Positions 8,737 to 16,719 of a stretch of 64,000 nucleotides of DNA are shown in pieces. Position 1 is the stretch's first letter. Every line of letters starts with the position of its first letter. Under the pieces are notes generated by a model. It saw only the letters and a list, made by a program, of their open reading frames with translations, had not been told where the DNA came from and searched no databases. Source of the stretch: DATFDN01 sp963818885 (GTDB lineage: Bacteria > Pseudomonadota > Alphaproteobacteria > Acetobacterales > Acetobacteraceae); contig CAWFTP010000004.1 in assembly GCA_963818885.1 (NCBI GenBank), positions 248,001 to 312,000 on the forward strand, in the 5' to 3' direction. A program made the position numbers and the translations under genes.

Positions 8737-10226
8737 CACGCGGCCAGGGCTTCATCTGGTCGGGGGTGGAGGCCGTCACGTCAGGCGCCTTGTCGCTCGT
8801 CTCCGTCTTCCTGGTCGCACGCCTCGTGGGCCCCGCCGAGATGGGGGTGGGCGCCGGTGCGGCTTCGGTGCACGTCCTGCTCTGGGTGGGCGTCAGCGCT
8901 CTGTTCGCCGATGCGATGGTCCAGCGCGCGACACTAAGTGAGTTGGATGCGTCGAGCGCGCTCTGGGCCTCCACGCTGGTCGGCGTGGCCGCGGCCGGTG
9001 TGCAGTTCGCCGCCGGCTGGCCGCTGCACGCAGCGCTCGGCGATCCGCGGCTCCCGACGATGGCGCTGGTGCTTGCGCTCCCCTTGCCGCTGGTGGGCGC
9101 CGCCGGGGCGGTTCAGGGCAAGCTCACGCGGGCGCGCGACTATCGGCTGCTCGCCTTCCGCGCCGTCACGGGCCAGGGCGCCGGCACGCTGGTCGGCATC
9201 GGCGTGGCCGCGTGCGGCGGCGGCGCCTGGGCCGTGGTCGGCCAGCAGGGGATGACCTCCGCCGTCGGTGCAATCGCGCTGCTGTTGGCGGCGCGCTGGC
9301 GGCCGCGACTCGTGTGCCGCTGGCAGCCAATCCGCGACCTGCTGCGCCTCGGCGTGCCGCTGACCGCGAGCACGCTCGTGCTGCACGGGCGTTATCGTGT
9401 CTTCGCCCTGCTGATCGGCGGCACCGCCGGACCGACCGCACTGGGCGAGGTGCATATGGCGTTCCGGCTGGTGGACACGATCCGCGAACTCGCGTCCACC
9501 GCCATGTGGCGGCTGATGCTGCCGCCGATGGCGGAGCACCAGCACGACCTCCCGGGCCTGCTGCGCACGGTGGACCAGGAGCTGCGGTTGGTCGGACTGA
9601 CCCTCTTCCCGCTCTGTGCCGCGATGCTGCTTTCCATCGCGCCGTTGACGCGGTTGCTGCTGGGCCCCGCCTGGGGCCTGTCGGGCATCGCGGCGCTGCC
9701 GCTCATCGGGCTCGCGGCTTGGCTCTTCCTCATGTTCCCCGCGAGCGTCGCGATCGTCGCGCGCGGCGCGCCGCAGTTCGGTCTGCGCGCCAACGTCGCG
9801 AGCTGCGCGGCGATGATCGTGGGTGTGCTGCTACTACGCCCGGCAAGCCCAGTCGCGGCGGTCTGGATCTGGGTCGCGGCGCAGGCGCTGGTCGCGCCCT
9901 ACGTGCTCGCGAGCGCGGCGCGCGTGCTGGGCGCGAATCTGCTACGCCCCATCCAGGCGGGGCTCCCGCCGCTGGCGGCGGCCGCGCTCGCGACCGCGCT
10001 TGCGATGCTGCTAGCGGTGATAGCGACGGTGCCAATCATGGTCGGGCTGCGATTGGCGGTAGCGGCTGGGGTGTTGGGGGCGTGGTATGCCATACGCCGC
10101 GATATCGAGATGCCGAGTTCGCGGCGCATGGCCACTCGATCCAGAGCTATCGAACGCCGAGTTATTCCGGCGCAGCCGCTCGCACGAGGGACGCCGCGAT
10201 ATCCGCGATCGAGCGATACAGGATGA
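8733..10226 (+). CDS. Oligosaccharide flippase (Wzx-like, MOP superfamily)
   Basis: Predicted to flip lipid-linked repeat units across the inner membrane. The 497-residue product has about twelve to fourteen membrane segments. It opens with WSGVEAVTSGALSLVSVFLV and VGPAEMGVG, the usual N-terminal signature of polysaccharide-synthesis MOP transporters. The GTG start overlaps the previous stop. The last 40 residues after AWYAIRRDIEMPS are basic and low-quality, and they overlap the convergent TacT-like gene by 65 bases. The true end may therefore be blurred by an indel. No glycosyltransferase gene accompanies the set in this window. Confidence 0.85.
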   Translation: MTRGQGFIWSGVEAVTSGALSLVSVFLVARLVGPAEMGVGAGAASVHVLLWVGVSALFADAMVQRATLSELDASSALWASTLVGVAAAGVQFAAGWPLHAALGDPRLPTMALVLALPLPLVGAAGAVQGKLTRARDYRLLAFRAVTGQGAGTLVGIGVAACGGGAWAVVGQQGMTSAVGAIALLLAARWRPRLVCRWQPIRDLLRLGVPLTASTLVLHGRYRVFALLIGGTAGPTALGEVHMAFRLVDTIRELASTAMWRLMLPPMAEHQHDLPGLLRTVDQELRLVGLTLFPLCAAMLLSIAPLTRLLLGPAWGLSGIAALPLIGLAAWLFLMFPASVAIVARGAPQFGLRANVASCAAMIVGVLLLRPASPVAAVWIWVAAQALVAPYVLASAARVLGANLLRPIQAGLPPLAAAALATALAMLLAVIATVPIMVGLRLAVAAGVLGAWYAIRRDIEMPSSRRMATRSRAIERRVIPAQPLARGTPRYPRSSDTG

Positions 10227-10677
10227 AAAGATCATCCTTCGACGGAAGGAAACCGCGTCGGCGCCAAAAGCCTGCCGCCTCTTCATCGACGGCATTGACC
10301 ATGAGCGCGCGCCCGCCAACAAGTCCGGCCGCCGCGACGCACCGCTCAAGCGCATGCTTGAGGAGGCCCGTGCCGATCCCCTTGCCGGCCCAATCGAGAT
10401 CGGTCGCGAGCTGTCCAAGCAGAAGGCACGGCACGGGGTCGGGCGGCTGTCCCGTCCGGATCGAGCGGGGAAGTGTGCTGGGTATTACCGCGGTCGGCGC
10501 CAGGCCGTAGTAGCCGACCACCCGGCCTTCGTCATGCACGACGAGAACCGCGGTAAAGCCCTTCTGCTGGTTCGACAGCGCGCGTCGCTTGAGCCACTGG
10601 TCCAATGCCGGCTTGCCGCATGAAAACGCCGAGACGTCGTGCGCGGCCGTTAGCGGCTCCGGCGCGGACAGTGCCAG
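10162..10677 (-). CDS. TacT-like GNAT acetyltransferase toxin
   Basis: GNAT toxin of the TacAT type, a family that acetylates aminoacyl-tRNA. The in-frame sequence begins soon after the antitoxin stop with LSAPEPLTAAHDVSAFSCGK, the standard TacT N-terminus. GYYGLAPTAV and LLLGQLATDLDWAGKGIGTG (acetyl-CoA loop) follow, then AAGFWRRRGFLPSKDD. No ATG, GTG or TTG precedes the conserved N-terminus. CTG at 10677 or 10671 are the only plausible starts; a TTG at 10605 would delete the first conserved block. About 170 residues if CTG 10677 is used. Convergent with the flippase gene. Confidence 0.8.
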   Translation of the reverse strand: MALSAPEPLTAAHDVSAFSCGKPALDQWLKRRALSNQQKGFTAVLVVHDEGRVVGYYGLAPTAVIPSTLPRSIRTGQPPDPVPCLLLGQLATDLDWAGKGIGTGLLKHALERCVAAAGLVGGRALMVNAVDEEAAGFWRRRGFLPSKDDLFILYRSIADIAASLVRAAAPE

Positions 10678-10680
10678 GGT

Positions 10681-10983
10681 TCAGCGCTCGCCTTTGCGCT
10701 TGCTCGTTTCCCAAGGCGCACGCCGGCGTGCCAGCTCGACCATCTCCGGCACGGGCTTCGGCGGCCCAGCAAGAATCTGAAGGAATCCGCCGAATCCTTC
10801 CGGACTCATGCGCATCGGCATGCCCTCCATCAGGGCATCCTCCGCCGCCCGCACGGCCGCCTCGCGAACGAAGTCCGTGCGCGAGCGTCCGCGCCGACCC
10901 GCCGCACGGTCGATGATCGCGATATCCGCTGCCGGCAGGCGCATCGACAGCGGGTATTCCTTGCGTTCCGAGATACGGGGCAT
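10681..10983 (-). CDS. TacA-like DUF1778 antitoxin
   Basis: A 100-residue antitoxin that binds DNA by a ribbon-helix-helix and neutralises the acetyltransferase downstream. YPLSMRLPAADIAIIDRAAG is the DUF1778 ribbon-helix, followed by RSRTDFVREAAVRAAEDAL. The C-terminal tail, MSPEGFGGFLQILAGPPKP, would wrap the toxin. The ATG at 10983 has a good AGGAGA upstream. Its TGA lies 3 bases from the first possible toxin start, so the two form one operon that is expected to repress itself. Confidence 0.85.
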   Translation of the reverse strand: MPRISERKEYPLSMRLPAADIAIIDRAAGRRGRSRTDFVREAAVRAAEDALMEGMPMRMSPEGFGGFLQILAGPPKPVPEMVELARRRAPWETSKRKGER

Positions 10984-11251
10984 GAGCAATCTCCTGGGCT
11001 AGAGGCATATAATCTCTGTAGCGCGTCCTGCAATACAAATGTTCCAGCGCATGGAGGCGGCGCACTGCCCCGTTTATCGCCATAGCCGGGCGCCCTGGAC
11101 GACCAGCTATAATCACCTCCTGGATTTGCGAGAGACACCGCAAGTTATTAGTCGCGCTTAACCATAACGCGGGACGGAGCCCTTACAATGAGCAACGATT
11201 GATGGGTTTGATGTAGTCGGATGGAGTTCGAACCAAAAGATAACCGGGGGC

Positions 11252-11277
11252 GTCCGGTCAGGTCTTGACCACCGGAC
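11252..11277. other. Strong hairpin upstream of the tRNA
   Basis: GTCCGGT and ACCGGAC form a perfect 7-bp outer stem. Inside it GGTC and GACC pair around a TT loop, with a 2-base CA bulge. No T-tract follows on either strand, so it is not a standard intrinsic terminator. It lies 31 bases before the tRNA-Thr in a gene-free stretch (10984-11307). It could be a processing element or part of a repeat. Confidence 0.4.
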
Positions 11278-11307
11278 CGAACGCCAAGGCGAGAGCCCCA
11301 ACCCGGC

Positions 11308-11384
11308 GCGCCGGTAGCTCAGCTGGATAGAGCAGGTCCCTCGTAAGGCCACAGTCGGGAGTTCGAGTCTCCCCCGGCGCACCA
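11308..11384 (+). tRNA. tRNA-Thr (anticodon CGT)
   Basis: A 77-nt cloverleaf with encoded CCA. The acceptor arms GCGCCGG and CCGGCGC pair fully. The D arm is GCTC/GAGC, and the T arm is GGGAG-TTCGAGT-CTCCC. The anticodon loop CTCGTAA gives CGT, reading ACG (Thr). The anticodon stem is poor: GGTCC faces GGCCA, leaving two mismatches, where GGACC would pair perfectly. Either a compensated odd tRNA or a one-base sequence error is likely. The surrounding bases to 11501 hold no gene. Confidence 0.88.
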
Positions 11385-11501
11385 TCCTCCTGAGCCTGCC
11401 GACGCGACTACCACCCTAGTGGTTGATCAATTATCGAGCAAATCTTCTTAACGACTCGCTTATCGGCGCACGGATCGCGGCTTGCCGCCCGACACACCCC
11501 T

Positions 11502-13889
11502 CTACGGTGGCGGCTCACTTGCTTCACCCCGCGCCGCCTGGATCGCCTGCCAGATCCTGAGCGGGGTCGCCGGCATGTCGATGTGGGTCACACCGTATTC
11601 CGAGAGCGCGTCGACCAGCGCGTTCATCACCGACGGCAGCGCGCCGGCGCAGCCGGCTTCCCCACACCCCTTCGCGCCCAGGACATTGGTCTTGCATGGC
11701 ACCGGATGGCTGCCGAACGACATCATCGGCACGTCCGAGGCGCGCGCCAGGGCGTAGTCCATGAACGACCCGCTCAGCGGCTGGCCCTGCTCGTCGTAGA
11801 CCACCCGCTCGTAGAGCGCCTGACCGATCCCCTGCACCACGCCGCCATGCGCCTGACCCTCGACCAGCAGCGGATTCACGATAGTGCCGAAATCGTTGAC
11901 CATCGTGTAGCGCACCACGTTGGTGACTCCGGTCTCCGGGTCGACCTCCACCTCGGCGATGTGGCAGCCGTTCGGGTAGGCGAAGGGCGGGCTCTTGGCG
12001 ACGTGGCTCACCGAAAGGGTGCGCGGCGCTCCCTCCGGCAACCCCGCACCGGTGCGCAGCCGCTCCTCGAGCGCCATGATGTCGATCGCCCGGTCGGTGC
12101 CGGCGATGCGGAACCGCCCGCCGGCCGGCGTTAGCTCGAACTCGATGTCCTCTTCGGCCGCCTCCAGCACATGCGCGGCGGCCTTGCGGCCATTCTCGAT
12201 CACCAGGTCCGCGGCCTCGACGATCGCGGTGCCGCTCGCCATCAGCGACTTCGACCCGCCGGTGCCACCGCCCGCCAACAGCTCGTCGCTGTCGCCCTGC
12301 AGCAGGCGGATGCGCTCGAACGGCACGCCGAGGCGCGAGGCCAGCACCTGGGCGAAGGGTGTTGCGTGCCCCTGCCCGTAGTCGAGCGTGCCGGTGATGA
12401 TGGTGATCGCGCCGTCCGGCTCGAACCGGATGCCGCCCATTTCCTGGCTAGGCGGGCCGGTGACCTCCAGATACTGGCCAATGCCGATGCCGCGCAGCAA
12501 TCCGCGGGCGCGGCTCTCCTCCGTCCGGGCGGCGAACCCGTCCCAGTCGGCGGCGGCGAGCGCCTTGTCGAGCACAGTGGTGAAGTCGCCACTGTCGTAC
12601 ACCGTCCCCGCCGGGGTGGTGTAGGGAAAGACGTCGGGCCGGATGTGGTTGCGCCTGCGGATCTCCGCGCGGTCGATCCCCATCTCGCGCGCGGCGGTGT
12701 CGAGCAGGCGCTCGATGTAAAAATTGCCCTCCGGCCGCCCGGCGCCGCGATAGGCACCCACCGGACTGGTGTTGGTGAACATCACCTTGGTGGAGACTTC
12801 CTGCAGCGGCGTCGCGTAGACGCCGATCGTGTTCTTCACCGCGTTCGCGGTCGGCGGCAGCAGGGTGCCGTTCGACAGGTATGACCCGATATTGCCGTAG
12901 CCAGTGACGCGTAGCGCGAGGATACGTCCGTCCGCATCAAGCGCGATCTCCTGCTCCATGTCGTGGTCGCGCCCGTGGCTGTCCGACAGGAAGCTTTCGG
13001 AGCGATCGTCGCGCCACTTCACCGGACGGCCGAGCACGCGGGCAGCGTGCAGGATCGCGATGTATTCCGGATAGCACGACGCCTTCATGCCGAAGCTGCC
13101 GCCCACATTGCCGGTCAGCACATGCACCTTCTCGACCGGCGCTTTCAGCACGGAGGAGAGCAGGTTGCGCATCGGGAACGTGCCCTGGCAGCCGAGGCGC
13201 AGGGTCCAGCGCTCGGTCGCCTTGTCGTATTCGCCGATCGCCGAGCGCGGCTCCATCGGGCAGACCACGATCCGGCTGTTGCGCACCCGCAGGCGCGTGA
13301 CGTGTGCGGCATTGGCGAAGGCGGCGGCCACCGCGTCGGCGTCGCCGTGATGGAAGTCGAGCACGACGTTGCCCGGCGTCGCCTCGTGGATGAGAGGCGC
13401 ATCCGGCGCGGCCGAGGCGGCGGCGGTCGTCACCGCCGCCAGCGGGTCGACATCGACGAACACCGCCTCCGCGCCATCGCGCGCCGCCTTTGCCGTCTCG
13501 GCGACCACGACGGCGACCGGATCGCCCACGAAGCGGACCTTGTCGGTGGACAGCGGTGGCTGCACCGGCTTCTTCATGTCCGAGCCGTCGCGGTTCTTGA
13601 ACGCTGCGCCGGACGGCATGCGGTCGAACCCGACGGCGACTAGGTCGGCCCCGGTGAAGACGCCAAGCACGCCGGGAACCGCTTTCGCCTCGGCGACATC
13701 GATCGCCCGGATGCGACCATGCGCGTGGCTGCTGCGCACCATGACGGCGTAGGCCTGGCCGGGCTGGTTGAGGTCGTCGGTATAGCGGCCCTCGCCGCGC
13801 AGCAGCGTCGGGTCCTCCTTGCGGGGGACCGGCTGGCCGATCGCGAATTTCGTTTCAGAAAGCACAGACATGTCGAATGGCGCGTTCAT
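11502..13889 (-). CDS. Xanthine dehydrogenase family molybdopterin-binding subunit (form II CoxL-like)
   Basis: Large catalytic subunit (795 residues) of an aerobic molybdenum hydroxylase. The N-terminal Ald_Xan_dh domain begins IGQPVPRKEDPTLLRGEGRY. Molybdopterin-binding motifs include GGSFGMKASCYPE, GQGHATPFAQVL and the terminal GCGEAGCAGALPSV with the catalytic Glu. The active-site loop reads AYRGAGRPEGN, the form II signature, not the AYRCSFR of true CO dehydrogenase, so CO oxidation is not implied. The ATG at 13889 begins MNAPFDMSVL. No FAD-binding medium subunit or 2Fe-2S small subunit is adjacent, which is unusual. The substrate is unknown. Confidence 0.9.
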   Translation of the reverse strand: MNAPFDMSVLSETKFAIGQPVPRKEDPTLLRGEGRYTDDLNQPGQAYAVMVRSSHAHGRIRAIDVAEAKAVPGVLGVFTGADLVAVGFDRMPSGAAFKNRDGSDMKKPVQPPLSTDKVRFVGDPVAVVVAETAKAARDGAEAVFVDVDPLAAVTTAAASAAPDAPLIHEATPGNVVLDFHHGDADAVAAAFANAAHVTRLRVRNSRIVVCPMEPRSAIGEYDKATERWTLRLGCQGTFPMRNLLSSVLKAPVEKVHVLTGNVGGSFGMKASCYPEYIAILHAARVLGRPVKWRDDRSESFLSDSHGRDHDMEQEIALDADGRILALRVTGYGNIGSYLSNGTLLPPTANAVKNTIGVYATPLQEVSTKVMFTNTSPVGAYRGAGRPEGNFYIERLLDTAAREMGIDRAEIRRRNHIRPDVFPYTTPAGTVYDSGDFTTVLDKALAAADWDGFAARTEESRARGLLRGIGIGQYLEVTGPPSQEMGGIRFEPDGAITIITGTLDYGQGHATPFAQVLASRLGVPFERIRLLQGDSDELLAGGGTGGSKSLMASGTAIVEAADLVIENGRKAAAHVLEAAEEDIEFELTPAGGRFRIAGTDRAIDIMALEERLRTGAGLPEGAPRTLSVSHVAKSPPFAYPNGCHIAEVEVDPETGVTNVVRYTMVNDFGTIVNPLLVEGQAHGGVVQGIGQALYERVVYDEQGQPLSGSFMDYALARASDVPMMSFGSHPVPCKTNVLGAKGCGEAGCAGALPSVMNALVDALSEYGVTHIDMPATPLRIWQAIQAARGEASEPPP

Positions 13890-13977
13890 CGCCCTATCCC
13901 GCCCCGCTTGTCCTGATGTGATGGCTCGCAAGATGGGCCCGGCGCGCGGGATGGGCAAGCAAGCCGGCCCGACGGGC

Positions 13978-15366
13978 CTAACTCTCCCCCAGGAACGCCG
14001 CGATGTGCGCGGCGACGAACTCGGCAGCGCCGGCGGTCTGGGTCGACACCGGCATCGGCGCGGCGCCGATCCGGCGTGTGTGCAGGGCGTGATCCGCGCC
14101 CGCGGTCGGAAGCTGGGCTGCCGCGGCGCCGAGGGCCCGCTGCATGTCGTTCGGCAACAGTGCCTTGGTTGCCGCAAGAGCGAGCCCGCTCGGCTGCACC
14201 GACGGGGCGTCGATGCGCTCGGGTCCAAGATTGGCGGGCGTCGGCGTCAGCGCGCCGAGCAGATCCGGCGCGGCGGCATCTCGCGCGGTCAGCGCACCGA
14301 GGCCGAACAGACCGCGAAGCGTCGCGACGATGGAGGTGTGGTCGAACGGGGTCGCGCCGGGCGGGCGGACCACGCTGCCCGGCGCGACATAAGGGGAGAC
14401 GAGCACGGCGGGGACGCGCGGGCCGAAGCGGTCGAAGGAGAAGCCGTCCGGGTAGGGCGGCCCCGGTGGGAGTGCTTGCGGCGGCGGCACGTGGTCGTAG
14501 CAGCCTCCGTGCTCGTCATAGACGATCAGGAGCAGCGTCGCGGTCCAGAGCGGGCTTGCCCGCAGCGCGTTGTAGATGGCGGCGATGAGCGCCTCGCCCA
14601 GGCGGATGTCATGTGGCGGATGCTCGTCGTTCGGCATGTCGCCCAGGATCGTGTCGGTGAAATAGCGTGGCTCGATGAAGCTGTAGGCGGGCAACGCTCC
14701 TTTGGCCGCGTCGTCGAGGAAGACATCAACCCGGCGGAAGCCCCCCGGATGCGGCCACAGCCGGGCGAGCGTCGCCGCTTGCGGGAAGTCGTGGAAATAG
14801 ATCCGCCAGTCCTTGCCCGCCTCCTCCAGCAGGTCGAACACGGTTTTCATCGTGTAGGGAAACCGCGTCGGGCCGTTGTTGACCCAGCCGCCGGCGGTGC
14901 CGCAATGGGCGAAGAAGCGGTTGGGCCAGGTCTGACACGGGGCGGAGGCGAACCAGCGGTCGCTTACTCCGAAGGCGTTCGCCAGCCCGCCGATAACGGG
15001 CAACTGGGCTGGAGTAAAATAGTGCATGACTGCTTGCTGGTCGCGCGGGGCGTTGCCCGGCTGGCGCATATAGCTGTCGACGAACCCGCCCATCGGGCTC
15101 GCGCCATCTAGCCCGTTGATTTGCACGGCGATGTCGCCGAACAACTCGCCGGGATCGGGGTTGGGAATGGCCGCGGCCATCGCGTCCATTCCTGGCGCGT
15201 TCCACACCGGGATCGGCTGTGTGACACCGTCCGCGCGGTGCCAGATGTTGGTCTCGGTCCCCGTCAGCCCATCGAAGCCAGGCCCGCTCGGTCGGAGCAT
15301 GCCGAGCATGCAGTCGAAGGATCGGTTCTCCAGCATCAGCACGACGAGGTGCTGAATGCCGGGCAG
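13978..15366 (-). CDS. Phospholipase C-like phosphoesterase (alkaline phosphatase fold)
   Basis: Phosphoesterase-family protein of about 460 residues. HLVVLMLENRSFDCMLGML at the start holds the first metal ligands (Glu and Asn of ENRSFD). YDEHGGCYDHVPPP is the second metal motif, and DHTSIVATLRGLFG the third. HYFTPAQLPVIGGLANAFGV is the usual mid-domain block. These match acid phosphatase/phospholipase C enzymes that cleave phosphate esters. No signal peptide is visible. No ATG or GTG precedes the conserved start; CTG 15366 is placed only because LPGIQHL follows. The 5' end may be truncated by the upstream transporter genes. Confidence 0.8.
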   Translation of the reverse strand: MPGIQHLVVLMLENRSFDCMLGMLRPSGPGFDGLTGTETNIWHRADGVTQPIPVWNAPGMDAMAAAIPNPDPGELFGDIAVQINGLDGASPMGGFVDSYMRQPGNAPRDQQAVMHYFTPAQLPVIGGLANAFGVSDRWFASAPCQTWPNRFFAHCGTAGGWVNNGPTRFPYTMKTVFDLLEEAGKDWRIYFHDFPQAATLARLWPHPGGFRRVDVFLDDAAKGALPAYSFIEPRYFTDTILGDMPNDEHPPHDIRLGEALIAAIYNALRASPLWTATLLLIVYDEHGGCYDHVPPPQALPPGPPYPDGFSFDRFGPRVPAVLVSPYVAPGSVVRPPGATPFDHTSIVATLRGLFGLGALTARDAAAPDLLGALTPTPANLGPERIDAPSVQPSGLALAATKALLPNDMQRALGAAAAQLPTAGADHALHTRRIGAAPMPVSTQTAGAAEFVAAHIAAFLGES

Positions 15367-15381
15367 GCTCTCTGCTGCGCC

Positions 15382-15412
15382 AAAAGGCCGGGCGCGGCGC
15401 TCGGCCGCGCCC
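15382..15412 (-). terminator. Intrinsic terminator after the first substrate-binding protein gene
   Basis: On the minus strand GGGCGCGGC and GCCGCGCCC form a 9-bp stem around a 5-base loop. GGCCTTTTG follows, a short T-run. It lies just downstream of the stop at 15426. It also sits at the likely start of the phosphoesterase gene, separating the two transcription units. Confidence 0.6.
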
Positions 15413-15425
15413 TTTCTCCGTGGAT

Positions 15426-16625
15426 TCAGGTGGCGACACCCATGATGACCTCGCCGAAGCGCACCCAGGTCTTGCCGTCCCACTTGGCAGGCTGCAGGCC
15501 GAGGACCGGATGGTAGTTCGTCGGAGTGGTATTGAGCTTGAGGCCGGGCAGCAGGGCCGGGTTCTCCTCATCGTGGATGTTGGTCGCCTGCTTCATTACG
15601 TTCGGGCGTGAAAAGTCGCCGTTACAGGCCTGCAGCACTTTCCACATCGTATAGCTGGCGCCGTAGCCGGCGATGTAGCCGCCGTCCGTGACGTCGCCTC
15701 CCGGCACGTATTTCGCCATGAAGGCCTTGAACCCCTTCATGCCCTCGTCGTTGTCCCAGGCCGGGTCCGCGGGGTCCTTCAGGTAGAGCGTGCTGATGAT
15801 GCCGACGCCGTTCTCGGGCCCGGCGGGACGCATGACGGCGCCGACCGAGATCGAGACGTTGGTCAGGAAGAACATCGGCTTCCAGTTGAGGTCGTGCACC
15901 TTGCGGATCGCCTGGGCAGCGAATTTGGGGATCGCGGCGATCAGGATCGTGTCGGCGCCGGCGCTCTTGAGCGAGGTGATCTGGCTGTCGACCGTCGCGT
16001 CGGTGGTCTCGTAGGAGAGCGAGGAGACGACCGTCTTATCCCAGTCCTTGCCGAGGATGTCGCGCACGCCGATCGGGTAGTCCTTGCCGAAATCGTCGTT
16101 CTGATAGAGGAGCCCGAGCTTCGCCTTCGGATTCTCCTTCAGCATGTATTTGGTGTAGATTTGCGCTTCCGTGCGGTAGCTCGGCTGCCAGCCGATCGTC
16201 CACGGGTATTTCTTATAGTTTCCCCATTTGTCGGCGCCAGTGGCGACAAAGAGCTGCGGGATCTTGCGCTGGTTGCAGTACGGCTCGATCGCCGTGTTGC
16301 AGGGTGTGCCCAGCGTGTGGAAGAGGAAGTCGACCTTGTCCTGCTCCACCAGGCGCCTAACCTGCTCTACGGTCTTGGGTGGGCTGTAGGAATCGTCGAG
16401 CGAGATGAAGTCGATCTGCCGGCCGCTTACACCTCCCTGATCGTTGACCATCTTGAAGAAGCCGCTATCGGCCTTGCCGACCGAGCTGTAGCTCGAGGCG
16501 GGGCCGCTATACGGCATCGTGTTGCCGATCTTGATCGGCCCTTCGGCGGCGTGCGCGCGTCGAATCGCGGGCGCCGCGAGCAATGCCGCGCCGCTGACTA
16601 GTGTAGCTCTCCTGGTAAGCACCAT
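15426..16625 (-). CDS. ABC transporter substrate-binding protein, branched-chain amino acid type (copy 1)
   Basis: Periplasmic ligand-binding protein (399 residues, Peripla_BP_6 type) that would deliver a small organic solute to an ABC importer. A Tat-like signal, LTRRATLVSGAALLAAPAI, ends near AHA. The mature part starts IKIGNTMPYSGPASSY and has QDKVDFLFHTLGTPCN, GADKWGNYKKYPWTIG and YQNDDFGKDYPIGVRDILGK. The ATG is preceded by GGAGG. It is most similar to copy 2 immediately upstream, with long identical blocks, so a recent tandem duplication is likely. Ligand unknown. No permease or ATPase gene is adjacent. Confidence 0.9.
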   Translation of the reverse strand: MVLTRRATLVSGAALLAAPAIRRAHAAEGPIKIGNTMPYSGPASSYSSVGKADSGFFKMVNDQGGVSGRQIDFISLDDSYSPPKTVEQVRRLVEQDKVDFLFHTLGTPCNTAIEPYCNQRKIPQLFVATGADKWGNYKKYPWTIGWQPSYRTEAQIYTKYMLKENPKAKLGLLYQNDDFGKDYPIGVRDILGKDWDKTVVSSLSYETTDATVDSQITSLKSAGADTILIAAIPKFAAQAIRKVHDLNWKPMFFLTNVSISVGAVMRPAGPENGVGIISTLYLKDPADPAWDNDEGMKGFKAFMAKYVPGGDVTDGGYIAGYGASYTMWKVLQACNGDFSRPNVMKQATNIHDEENPALLPGLKLNTTPTNYHPVLGLQPAKWDGKTWVRFGEVIMGVAT

Positions 16626-16719
16626 TATCCTCCGTTTCGTTCCCTGCCCCGGTGCGCCGCATCGGGCCGGCGCAAGTCTGACCGCGCCCGGCTTGTCGGC
16701 GCAAGCCTCGCGCCTGGCG

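Noticed and set aside
11158..11385. Minus-strand frame covering the tRNA
   Set aside because: Its start (GRLELPTVALRG type) is the well-known false peptide read from the complement of a tRNA gene.
12000..13000. Carbon monoxide dehydrogenase call for the CoxL-like gene
   Set aside because: The active-site loop is AYRGAGR (form II), not AYRCSFR, and the other subunits are missing.
13889..14228. N-terminal extension of the CoxL-like gene beyond 13889
   Set aside because: The extra residues are low-complexity and overlap the phosphoesterase gene; the family normally begins near MNAPFDMSVL.
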